A DNA stretch of 64,000 nt from Istiophorus platypterus (taxonomy: Eukaryota; Chordata; Actinopteri; Istiophoriformes; Istiophoridae): positions 17,962,104 to 18,026,103 of the forward strand of contig CM029128.1 of NCBI GenBank assembly GCA_016859345.1, given 5' to 3'. Positions within the stretch are counted from its first letter, which is position 1. Every line of letters starts with the position of its first letter. Shown here piece after piece: positions 13,901 to 21,012 of this stretch. The translations under genes and the position numbers were made by a program. The notes beneath the pieces were generated by a model, which saw nothing but the letters and a program-made list of their open reading frames with translations, had not been told where the DNA came from and did not search any database.

Positions 13901-16900
13901 TACTAAAACATCAATTGTTGTTGTCGTAGCTTCAAAGCAAGTGGAGACAAACTGCTCTTTTCAGGAAAAAAAAAAAAAATTACGCGACTCGCTGACTCCA
14001 TTAATCGTTTATCATTTATCAAGCAAAAATTACAGACATTCTCTGGTTCCAGCTTCTCCAATGTGATGAACTGTTTTGTTCTGTTTTATATCATTCAGTG
14101 CTGCAGAGTCCCACGTGATGTCTTCAAATGTTTTAATTTGTCCAAATATCAAGCCAAAAAGAAAGATATTCATTAAACAGTGACACAAAACAAGTAAAAA
14201 CTGCAACTTTGCACATTTGAATATCTAGAACCAGAGAATATTTGGCTTCCACCTAATAAATGTTTTAAATGACTAATCAGTGATCAAAACTCTTGAGCAA
14301 CTCAACCATTATTTGAGTAATTATTTTGGCACTAAAAAACTGAATATTTAAACTAAATGTTTTTGGTTTTGGACTGTTTTCCAGACAAAATAAGCAATTT
14401 GAACACGACAACTCTGGGAGATGAAGATGGACCTTTTTTCAGTTATTTTTCTGGACATTCTAAAGCACAGACGATTGATCGATTTTTGATAAAAGTGATT
14501 ATTAGTTGCAGGCCTAATTGCTGCCTACTGACCTACTTGAGTCAGAAATTTTGAGAAATTTTATGAGTCACAGGGAAACTCTAATCCCAGGTGGTGAACT
14601 CCTGGAGGCTCATTCATATTTGATGAGAGCTGCCTTAAGTACGTCCCTGCCTGTGCAGCTGACCGGGCTCCATCTGGCCAAGACGGACTAGTCGACCCCT
14701 AATGTTGCATGGACGTCCACCCTTTGGCTAATAGGGAGAGAGTAGGATGGGTTAAGTCTGCATTATATTACATCTAAGCCTGTAATTTAATTGGTGAATA
14801 TAAAAAGGCACAGGAGACACAGTGTTTCTTTGTCAGTGCTGCAGCCTTTCCTCATTAGTTTTTATTCAATTTAACCCTGTTTATTTCCTCTCCGGCTTCT
14901 GTTAGTCTTAACGAACACATCCACTCCTCACAGTGACTCCTGCTCTGTGAAGCAGCCCGGTGGGGACAGAAGTAGGTTTGCTACCTGAAGCTCAAAGGCC
15001 CGGCCAGATGGATGAAATCCATGATGTGACTAAAAGACGCTCCTGCTCAGCGGCTACAGTCTCATGCAACACATTTATCACGCTCCTCCCTGATAGAGGA
15101 TATAAAAGCAGCTCCAAAATTTAAAAAAAATAAATATGTATCTGTGTTAGAGAGACGTTGATTGTATCTCTGACCTGCTTTCTCTTCCCTGCACTGTTCA
15201 AGAATAGGCAGTCTATCCATTTAGGCCTGACCACAACTCCTACTAATCCTCTGATCTCTCCACCAACCGGCTGCCGCATCTCAAGGGCTCTCCCTCGAGA
15301 GTGAGGGAGTTCAGAGGAGAAGAATCCACCTGGGAGGTTGCCTGTTTTCACCAGGGACACCCTGATATCAAAACAGTCCAAAATATGTTTGGAATTATTA
15401 CTTTTTCAACATCCTTTGCCTTTACGAACAACTGAAATATGTAATAGTCTCAGAGTGATTCTGGTAAAACGTCTGATTCTTTTTCTCATTAGCTTCACTC
15501 TGCCTGAAACAAGCCACTTTTTAGCATTTTTCCATTTGCATCATCATTAAGATAATATTCAGTTTGAGTTTCAACATGTCCTCTCCTGGCAATATTCGCT
15601 AAACGGTTGCATCTAACGACTATTTTTATAATCGATCCATCTGTTAATAATTTTCTGACTAAGTGATTAGTTGTTTTATAAAAGGTGAAAACGTGCTTCA
15701 CCAGTCCCCAGAGCCTCATGTAAAAACTACAACCAACAGTCCAAAACTTGAAAATATTCAACTGACACGGATATAAAACAGAGAAAAGCAGCAAATCCTC
15801 ACATTCGAGAAGCTGGAACCGGAATGCTTGGAACCTGTCTACATGACGTCCACGGGGTAGGTGGAGGTTTGGGCCTCCTCTAATAGAGTATGAATAAGAA
15901 TTAATGGATTTGAAGATGCTGGGCCCCCTCATCCTACCCACCGGCCAGCCCCACCCACGTCCAGCCACGTCCTGGCCATAGCTTGTTTGTCATGACTTTT
16001 TTCCAAAGTGATTTTTTTCGACTGAGTCGATTTAAGCGTCAAAGTCATTTACTTCACACATTAGGCTCAGGCTTAGGAGCTAACTGGCCCCCTTGGGCCC
16101 CTGGGCCTATCCCAGTAGACCCCTTATATAATGAGTATAAGCCAAAGATTAATTTAGTAATGTATCTTTTTTTAACCTTCACAAAGCATTTACTCCTTAT
16201 ATGAGTATAAACTCAGAATAAGACATTCATCAAGCATTTGAGATGGGTTTAAAACAACCGCACAGCCTCATCCATGCGTCTGTCTGCACGTCCTGAGCCA
16301 TTCTGGCCAATTTTAACCCCAATTATTTCGTTTTACCTACGAGACAGTGACCTCCTGCCCGACCAGCTCTGCCGACATGCATCTTCTCTTCATTACACAG
16401 CTGAGAGAGAAACATGGAAGGAAATGGGACCCACTGTCCCCTCCCTTCCCCTGGCTCCCCTCCCTTCCCCTCCCTATTCTTTACTTTCCATTGAACCACC
16501 ACCACCACCACCATCCCTGCAGCTCCGCTATGAAACGACATGCCCCACGGTGATACAGTTAAAGTGTCCTTAGACGCTTCTAAATAAAAAATAAATAAGA
16601 AAAAATTAAAAAAACCGCGGCCTGTTTTCCTCCCAGAGCGAAACTGGAGCTTGAACAACAACAAAAAAAAAAAACCAAAAACCCAAAAAGCGAGCCGGGT
16701 TACGGCGGATGCGGGGACGCGTTCGCCCCAGCAGTTGGTGTGCGCTGATACCCGGCCACCAGACGCACCGCCTAACAAAGACCACCGGCGTGAAATCTCG
16801 ACTGCCGTGCGTACCAGGGACAAAGGAATGGTGGCCGGGCCGAGGAGCTGCAAGGGGGACAAATGTCCGAGGGGAAGCGGTGTCCGGGCTTTATTCGGAG

Positions 16901-19900
16901 ACGAGCACTTGTCGCAAAGATGCTGCAAAAAAAAAAAAAATCTCATTTTTTGTAGCCTCGCCGCACCAAGCGGGGACCTCGGTGATTTATCGACCCCAAC
17001 GTGCGCTCGGCTCCCGGGCAGGCGGATTTCACAGTTAAAACCAGAAATGCATCTGCAAAACAAAAAACAAAAAACAAAAAAACAAAACCAAAAAAATGCA
17101 TTCGGGAAAGCGACTTGCGCGATCGTGTCCTCCAACGCCACATTCGTCGAGGAGCCCAGCGGCGCGGGCACCACGCCGCCCCGGTGACATCCTGCACCCA
17201 CACCCGCAGGCCCCGCAACACCCCGACGCCGGACACCGCACCGCGTTTCCCCTCGGCCCCTCCAACGCGGAAACACCCCCCTCTACACTCACTGTGATGC
17301 GGGGGATGTTCTTCTTGCCCTGGTAGCCAGACATCTTCGCCGGGTGGTTCGTCGCTGCGCTGCGCCGTGGACCGCTATCGATGCAACGGGATGTGCGGAT
17401 CACTGCTGGCTGAAACGAGGAGGAGGATGAGGAGGAGGAGGAGGAGGAGAAAAGGAGGTCGGGGCGAGTCGCAGTGGATCCTTGGGAGGCCACAAATGTT
17501 ACAGAATCGAACTAGATCTCAACTCCGGATCGCGTCCTGGCAGCCTCCCGGTCTCCGCCGATGCACCAAAACCTTTTCCTTCCCAGACGGAGTCAGACAA
17601 GAGGGGAGGGAGGGGAGGGACCACTCGTGAGCCTCTTCCCCATAAAAGAACCGCACGGAGCATGCGCAGAGCCTCGCCCTGCTCCATTGACAGGAGAGAG
17701 CCACTAATGCCATCAATTGCTCTCTTTGGATTAGTGAAGGCACAGTGCACCGACCGAACAAACCAAGAAAACACCCAGCAGCCATCTTAACTCCAGTCTC
17801 CCTCATCCGCTGTCTCTGAAAACCTGAGCTTATACCCGAGCAGGTCAAATCTCGGCCAGGGCCCAGGCCCAGGTCATCCCACCAAACTTTTCCCACCGTT
17901 TTCTTGAATGAGTGCTGGTAATGGGGATTTCGAGTGTGTGTGTGTGTCATGGTAGTGTCAAGATGACTGGAGACAATCAGTGACGCCTCAGACTGACTTT
18001 CTCTGATGTTTTCCACACGTTGCAAGAGGGACCCTGTGTGACATTTGGCTCGTGTTGAACAAAAGGATGGGTACCACATATTCTGCTGGGAGGAGGTAGA
18101 ATGAAATCAGACTGGGTAGAATTAACTTAAGAGCGAGTGAAATTCAGTATCCCAGTAACATCCCGATGCTTAATGGACTTGCACTGAATTGTTTTTCTTT
18201 GACATGCTGAGAGACAGTGGGACAGTAGAGTTGTCAGACTCAGCAATACCAGCTACAGAGCCATAGAAAGTTTGATAATATTACACATTAACACCAGACC
18301 AGTTAAGGCTGTAACTGCAAAACCCTTGAGCGTATTGGCTTGAGAAAAAGGTACATTTTACTTCTCATGTATTCGGCTTTGCATTTTTTTGTTTTTTTTT
18401 TTTTGTTTCTTCTTTAGAAATACAGAAGTTTTCTTATTTTTAGAAAATAAATAGTCTGGCTTACAGGGGATAGGGTTGTGTGGGATTGTTATTTTAGTGA
18501 TACAAGATACAAGATACAAGAAAAAGTCCAGCACTGAATATTTTACTTAAGTAAGAGTAAAAAGTATTAGCATCAAAAAAAAAAAATACTTAGAGTACCT
18601 AAAGTGCTCATTTTGCAGAGTGGTCAATTTCAGAAAAAATGTATTTTATATGATTGTATGATAATAATTGATTCATTAATGAGTAAAGGGGGGTACATCT
18701 GGCCATTAGCCTTGTCATAAGCTATATTAAAACATTATAATACATAGTTGACAGCATTTTGTATGGTTAATGTGAATCTTCAAAGTAAATAAGGTTGTTA
18801 ATTAAGTGTAGAGGAGTAGAGAAGTAATCAAACAAACTCCAAATACCAAAAAATTGTATTTAAGTACCATACTGGAGAAAATGTACTTAGTTACTTTCCA
18901 CCACCGCAGTATTGCCAATGACACTTTTTTTTTAACCAAACATAGTCCTAAGACGACAGCTAGCATTTAAGCATCTAATCATTTAAGTGAATTGTTCCTA
19001 TTACTGATATATTGGAACAAATCAGTTAATTCCACATGTATGTTCATGTATCAGAGAGGAGGAGAGCGAACTACTATACATGTAAGTAGATACAGGAGGT
19101 AAGAGAGTAAGGAGTGGATTGTGTGGCTAATGTTTCCAGTAAAGTCAATATGTAACATGATACCAGAGCTCAATGCCACAAACCAAAGCTCTTAACAGCA
19201 TCCTGAATGCTTAAGCATTAATTAAAGGAAGCACTGATACTGTTAGTGCCACCCGACTGTAAAAACGTGGGTAATAATCTGAGCCAGGGGGAGAAAAGTG
19301 GAACGATTTTCCTGCAAGTCATGCAAGTCAGAGCTGCCATCTCTCCTCCATCAGCTCCACACCCTCGGTTCTGCTGATAGAGAGCACAAGTGCACCAGCA
19401 CAGTGATGCTGCAACCATGCATTACATCATGTAAGCATCCAACCTTGTGTGTTCGCATGTTTGTGTCGTATTTGTAACCAGGCAGGGGTGGATGACACCT
19501 TCACCATTTTTTTTTTTTTTTTTTTTGCAAATTTCCCTGGTTCGGGCAGAGTTGCCAGGTTGTTTACTGTTCCACTCAAGGACGCTGTGCTGTGCAGCAG
19601 AAAGAGGAGACATCAACACAAGGTGCTCTAACTAGCAGGAGCCACTCCCTCTGGCAGCTCTGCATGGTGGGCCCTCCATCGAGTCTTTTTTACATCGCAC
19701 TGCTTTCTGGGAAATGTAGTCAGGGCAAGTTGTCTGGCATACACAGGCTGTAAGCTTAAACAAACTCAAAATCAGTGGCAGGGGCTGCAATTGCAACATT
19801 TTTTTTTTCTTTAAGATGGAAAATGGCGCAGGTCTGTGCAAAGATCTGAATGTTGGATGACAGGAATTAGAGATGGAGAGAATGACAGAGAGGCAGAGGC

Positions 19901-20213
19901 ACAGAAACAGACGCAATGAGCGTGCACAATCACAGGAAAAATTTACCCTTTTATCGTCCAGGTTCTGTAGAGCCTCTTTGCCCGTGCTCTCCCTTATCTC
20001 CACCTTCCTCGGCTGGGAGATGTCGGTCTGCCGGTCAATGACTCGCCGGTCGCTCCGGCCCCTGCACGCCGAGAGCGCGTCAAAGTCCAGCGTCTTGTTG
20101 TCCGAGGATCCTTCCACCGGGCAGAACATGCCACAGAATTTCTGCCTGGGCCTGGCGGGGCTGTCGGAGCCCATGCTCTTGAAGAATTCTGGCACTTCCC
20201 CGGCGGTCGACAT
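335..20213 (-). CDS. dpysl2: dpysl2 (CRMP2), 5' part: exons 1A/1B to 8, 3' end outside window
   Basis: Dihydropyrimidinase-like 2 (collapsin response mediator protein 2) is a cytosolic tubulin-binding phosphoprotein that steers axon growth downstream of semaphorin. The long-form CDS joins 20213-19947, 7868-7780, 6512-6328, 4872-4708, 4067-4006, 2654-2574, 2169-2101 and 455-335 (346 codons in the window). The short form starts at exon 1B, 17334-17293. All junctions are GT-AG and phases agree. The amidohydrolase-fold motif PGGIDVHTRFQMP shows HTR where true dihydropyrimidinases have the metal-binding HxH, which fits the non-enzymatic CRMP family. RFQMPDRGMTSADDF, WADSKSCCDYSLHVD and GAIAQVHAENGDIVAE are closest to DPYSL2 rather than DPYSL3 as I know these proteins. 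Exon 9 onward, including the C-terminal phosphorylation tail, lies before position 1, so this is a partial gene. Synteny with bnip3l and ppp2r2a supports the call. The a/b duplicate is unresolved. Confidence 0.96.
456..2100. other. dpysl2 intron 7 with a MITE-like palindromic repeat
   Basis: The intron holds short homopolymer tracts and, near 1195-1595, a palindromic interspersed repeat listed separately. Nothing else codes. Confidence 0.7.
1195..1595. repeat. palindromic MITE-like repeat ('ctaagctaagc' family), copy 1
   Basis: The left arm carries agcttagcttcag...aaagactggaaatg. The right arm carries the inverse, tttccagtctttt...ctaagctcagctaacc, followed by a conserved tail tgtagtttcata...acatgagacaaggtatc. 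The same arms recur near 8.72-9.06 kb and 25.29-25.39 kb. I recognise the motif as an abundant teleost dispersed repeat. Its exact family name was not determined. Confidence 0.65.
2101..2169 (-). CDS. dpysl2: dpysl2 exon 7
   Basis: The 69-nt, phase 0-0 exon has acceptor gtattcag and donor GAG|GTGAGA. It encodes EQRRILEQGITGPEGHVLSH followed by PEE, matching the CRMP2 segment before the VEAEAV helix of exon 8. Confidence 0.94.
2574..2654 (-). CDS. dpysl2: dpysl2 exon 6
   Basis: The 81-nt, phase 0-0 exon lies between acceptor tgctgcag and donor GAG|GTACTT. It encodes VYEVFSVIRDLGAIAQ followed by VHAENGDIVAE. This strand of the amidohydrolase barrel carries a His in active enzymes; in the CRMPs the metal site is incomplete anyway. 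Confidence 0.95.
2655..4005. other. dpysl2 intron 5
   Basis: AT-rich intron of 1.35 kb. Short ORFs on both strands lack any family resemblance. No repeat of note was recognised apart from A/T runs near 2768-2810. Confidence 0.6.
4006..4067 (-). CDS. dpysl2: dpysl2 exon 5
   Basis: The 62-nt exon has acceptor ttttttag and donor CAG|GTGGGG. It encodes GVNSFLVYLAYKDIFQLTDA plus Gln, a strongly conserved CRMP segment. It is too short to be found by ORF length and was identified from phase and similarity. Confidence 0.93.
4068..4707. other. dpysl2 intron 4
   Basis: This 640-bp intron separates exons 4 and 5. It has a short CT/GC-richer patch near 4385-4420 inside AT-rich sequence. No gene or clear repeat was seen. 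Confidence 0.6.
4708..4872 (-). CDS. dpysl2: dpysl2 exon 4
   Basis: The 165-nt exon encodes IDHVVPEPGVSLISAFEQW, WADSKSCCDYSLHVD and then a helical segment ending KDHG. The donor is CACG|GTGCGA. The acceptor is odd: only tccgtccag separates the exon from a (TG)n tract on the sense strand (4913-4881), so there is no normal polypyrimidine run. Skipping this exon would remove 55 codons without a frameshift. Confidence 0.95.
4881..4913. repeat. (AC)16 microsatellite at dpysl2 exon 4 acceptor
   Basis: A perfect dinucleotide tract reads (GT)n on the dpysl2 sense strand. It ends 8 nt before the invariant region of the exon 4 3' splice site, where a polypyrimidine tract is expected. Confidence 0.97.
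5361..5485 (-). repeat. fragment of the teleost 'attaatcg...cagtccaaaac' dispersed repeat
   Basis: Elements such as aactgattaataatttagtctgtaaaatgacag, a 'cacagtttcccaaagc' box and gactgacaaatcagttaatc resemble the repeat seen near 14.0-14.5 and 15.6-15.8 kb. It is degenerate and lies in dpysl2 intron 3. Confidence 0.45.
5489..5530. repeat. perfect 18-bp inverted repeat (hairpin), loop 6
   Basis: acacttgtgaccacatgt (5489-5506) is followed by tatcct and then its exact reverse complement (5513-5530). It lies in dpysl2 intron 3. No flanking transposase or target-site duplication is obvious. Confidence 0.95.
5531..6327. other. dpysl2 intron 3, exon 3-proximal part
   Basis: The segment begins at the 5530 hairpin and runs to the exon 3 donor. 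It includes a GC-richer patch at 5655-5720 and a G run near 6233-6241. No coding content was recognised. Confidence 0.6.
6328..6512 (-). CDS. dpysl2: dpysl2 exon 3
   Basis: The 185-nt exon has acceptor ttttcag|G and donor ATCA|GTAAGT. It encodes QIGENLIVPGGVKTIDAHGR and then PGGIDVHTRFQMPDRGM through GTKAALAGGTTMI. The HTR triplet replaces the HxH metal ligand pair of active dihydropyrimidinase (His149 and Arg151 in the long form), which predicts no hydrolase activity. Confidence 0.96.
6513..7779. other. dpysl2 intron 2
   Basis: AT-rich intron of 1.27 kb. An opposite-strand ORF near 6656-6994 is Phe/Leu-rich, as expected of T-rich DNA, and has no domain that I recognise. Confidence 0.6.
7780..7868 (-). 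CDS. dpysl2: dpysl2 exon 2
   Basis: The 89-nt exon follows a ttttccag acceptor and ends at AA|GTAAGT, leaving two bases. It encodes SDRLLIKGAKIVNDDQ and then an ADIYMEDGVIK segment, which is the common start of the CRMP core after either first exon. The length gives the phase needed by exon 3. Confidence 0.95.
8715..9055. repeat. palindromic MITE-like repeat, copy 2
   Basis: The left arm has ttagcttagcacaaagactg. The right arm has the inverse, tctccagtctcttgtgctag, and then ggtagcttcacatatac. The arms match copy 1 at 1.2-1.6 kb, in dpysl2 intron 1. Confidence 0.7.
9478..9514 (+). repeat. G-rich (GGTGGC)n tract
   Basis: Reads ggtggtggcggcggcggtgg and then more ggt units ending in a run of G. 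It has four or more GG/GGG runs in close spacing, so the plus strand could form a quadruplex. It is intronic in dpysl2. Confidence 0.7.
10347..10418. repeat. two adjacent perfect hairpins
   Basis: Hairpin 1 has 15-bp arms (10347-10361 gtatgtatttcataa and 10366-10380) with a 4-nt loop. Hairpin 2 has 12-bp arms (10391-10402 gtctatggcatg and 10407-10418) with a 4-nt loop. They are 10 bp apart in dpysl2 intron 1. Confidence 0.95.
12830..13310. repeat. degenerate ~35-bp tandem array
   Basis: A diverged unit close to 'ctttgactatgaaaaattcc' plus 'cttaaattttct' recurs roughly every 30-40 bp (for example near 12930, 13030, 13090, 13130, 13165, 13210 and 13270). It looks like an old minisatellite in dpysl2 intron 1. 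Confidence 0.6.
13990..14515. repeat. back-to-back copies of the 'ctggttccagcttct...aatcgatt' dispersed repeat
   Basis: The left half contains taatcgtttatc, tctggttccagcttctccaa and an inverted segment tttgtccaaatatcaag. The right half contains aaccagagaat, tttggttttggactgttttc, agacaaaataagcaatttga and attagttgcaggcc. These are hallmark words of a very common teleost interspersed repeat. Here two fragments face each other. Confidence 0.6.
15595..15830 (-). repeat. minus-strand copy of the same dispersed repeat
   Basis: Contains gttgcatctaacgactat, ataatcgatccatctg, accaacagtccaaaacttga and gagaagctggaaccgg. This is the reverse complement of words found at 14.33-14.51 kb. Confidence 0.7.
17293..17334 (-). 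CDS. dpysl2: dpysl2 exon 1B, short (CRMP2B-type) N-terminus
   Basis: This exon gives 14 codons, MSGYQGKKNIPRIT, ending at a phase-0 donor ACA|GTGAGT. Mammalian CRMP2 begins MSYQGKKNIPRIT, so there is one extra Gly after Ser2. The start context gcgaagATGT has G at -3. The exon sits in a CpG-rich island with a (TCC)n pyrimidine repeat 82-126 nt upstream of the ATG on the sense strand. It splices to exon 2 in the same phase as exon 1A, so the two are mutually exclusive first exons. Confidence 0.95.
17416..17460. repeat. (GGA)n / sense-strand (TCC)n tract upstream of exon 1B
   Basis: A plus-strand purine tract of mostly GGA units (gaggaggaggatgaggagga and onward) lies 82-126 nt upstream of the exon 1B ATG, probably within the 5' UTR or core promoter. 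The transcript would carry a pyrimidine-rich element. Confidence 0.85.
18508..18908. repeat. MITE-like repeat with 'aagtaactaagtac' ends
   Basis: The right end reads (minus strand) ggtggtggaaagtaactaag followed by tacattttctccagta. The left end has ttttacttaagtaagagtaa. These inverted, aagta-rich termini are the signature of a widespread teleost nonautonomous DNA element, and the interior is AT-rich. The exact superfamily was not determined. Confidence 0.6.
19947..20213 (-). CDS. dpysl2: dpysl2 exon 1A, long (CRMP2A-type) N-terminus
   Basis: This exon carries 89 codons from the ATG at 20213 to a phase-0 donor AGG|GTAAAT. The stretches RQKFCGMFCPVEGSS and STGKEALQNL are typical of the long CRMP N-terminal extension. 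The reading frame stays open upstream to about 20501 through an Arg-Glu-coding GA repeat but contains no ATG there, so 20213 is the first possible AUG. Context is gtaggcATGT, with G at -3. The exon splices in phase to exon 2 (Ser-Asp-Arg-Leu). An independent promoter is expected upstream. Confidence 0.93.
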
Positions 20214-20316
20214 GCCTACAGCAGGCGGGGGGGAGCTGTGGAGGTTCCTCGGGGTGTAGTAGCTGCACAGATGCTCGGTCTCAGCTTCTTGTATTTTGGT
20301 TTTTGGCTTTTTTTTT

Positions 20317-20355
<39 letters not shown>

Positions 20356-20900
20356 TCTCTCGCTCGCTCTCTTTCTCTCTCAGCCCCGCACGCCTGGACA
20401 GCCACCGCCTTTTGCCGGGATCCTTCGAGCGCAGGTGGTCGCACTGTGACAAAAGCGCAAAACAAATCCGGAGGGCTAATGCTGCATGAAAACACTCCCA
20501 CTGTGGAGAGAGAGAACGCACCGTCAATCTACGTGGTAGTGTCTGATGTCGGGTCCGAGATGTGAGGAAGACCTCCCCTGCGTCCCCAGCCTATGACCAG
20601 CAGACAGTTTTGAATTGCTTACTCATGAGTCTAAATTAGCCTCTAGCCTAGAGCCTGTATCCCTGTGCCAGTCGTAAGTCAGCACAGGAGGCAGGGACCT
20701 ACACAGCCCGAGCTTTGTCACGGTAAAGATCCAATGGGCTTGTGGCAGGAGGACGTTTCCCAGCGAGGGGGTTTTTTACCTGTAGCCTGTGTGAACCCGT
20801 GCCAGGAGCGCGTCAGATGTAACTGTCCGGAAATGATGGGTCCCTTTATTGTCCTGGGTATGAGGGCTCGTCCCCCAGAGCCGCTGGCGCGTCGGGGTAA
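20214..20900 (-). promoter_or_regulatory. dpysl2 exon 1A 5' UTR and probable promoter
   Basis: The sequence upstream of the exon 1A ATG is GC-richer and carries a (GA)n run on the sense strand at 20388-20318. CpG content stays raised to about 21.15 kb. The transcription start was not located and no TATA box was recognised close by. Confidence 0.45.
20318..20390. repeat. (CT)n tract, sense-strand (GA)n, 5' of exon 1A
   Basis: ctctctct units with a few interruptions (ccctctctctcgctcgctct) lie about 105-175 nt upstream of the exon 1A ATG. In the frame of exon 1A the tract would read as an Arg-Glu repeat, but no in-frame ATG precedes it. Confidence 0.9.
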
Positions 20901-20989
20901 CCGTGGCACTGCCTGTGAGCCAGTAACTTGCACATGTTGCATGCGTGTGCGTCTCTGCGGGGGCGTTTTCTTGGAGTGGGGTGTTATTT

Positions 20990-21012
20990 TTTTTTTTTTG
21001 GGGGGGGGGGGG
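20990..21012 (+). repeat. T-run followed by G-run
   Basis: A run of T is followed by about 13 G with few interruptions. Another G run lies at 21192-21203. Both are simple sequence in the region upstream of dpysl2. Confidence 0.8.

Larger units (their letters stand above)
7869..17292. other. dpysl2 intron 1 (from exon 1B)
   Basis: This 9.4-kb intron carries the repeats and hairpins listed separately. The stretches 8.0-8.7, 9.06-9.45, 9.8-10.3, 10.45-12.8 and 13.3-13.9 kb show nothing that I can call as a gene. Promoter-type CpG richness begins near 16.6 kb. The (CCA)n tract near 16495-16515 is simple sequence. Confidence 0.6.
16640..17660 (-). promoter_or_regulatory. CpG-rich island around dpysl2 exon 1B
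   Basis: CpG dinucleotides are frequent (gcgagccgggttacggcgga, gacgcgttcg, gcgcgatcg), in contrast to the AT-rich surroundings. The island spans exon 1B and both flanks, and probably contains the CRMP2B-type promoter. No TATA box was clear. Long ORFs here on both strands are CpG-island shadows. Confidence 0.65.
17335..19946. other. interval between dpysl2 exons 1B and 1A
   Basis: The interval contains the exon 1B upstream region, AT-rich sequence, and a MITE-like repeat near 18.5-18.9 kb. No additional exon was recognised. A poly-T run at 19507-19526 lies close to exon 1A. Confidence 0.6.

Noticed and set aside
15495..15968. 157-codon minus-strand ORF
   Set aside because: Most of it overlaps a dispersed repeat fragment (15595-15830), and no transposase or other domain is visible.
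16323..17276. 317-codon minus-strand ORF next to dpysl2 exon 1B
   Set aside because: It is not in the frame of exon 1B, shows Phe runs from poly-A/T tracts and Val/Gly runs from simple repeats, and lies in a CpG island where stops are rare.
17035..17334. Read-through of exon 1B into the intron as a coding exon
   Set aside because: The GTGAGT donor after IPRIT is strong and the exon 2 join restores the known protein. The read-through frame encodes low-complexity sequence.
335..20213. Alternative identity as dpysl3
   Set aside because: The long first exon recalls DPYSL3. The core residues (HTRFQMPDRGMTSADD, DSKSCCDYSLHVD) and the synteny fit DPYSL2, and dpysl3 would neighbour stk32a/ppp2r2b.
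20214..20501. N-terminal extension of dpysl2 exon 1A through the Arg-Glu repeat
   Set aside because: The open frame has no ATG upstream of 20213 (its nominal start is GTG), so a normal start at 20213 is preferred. Noted as a possible non-AUG case only.
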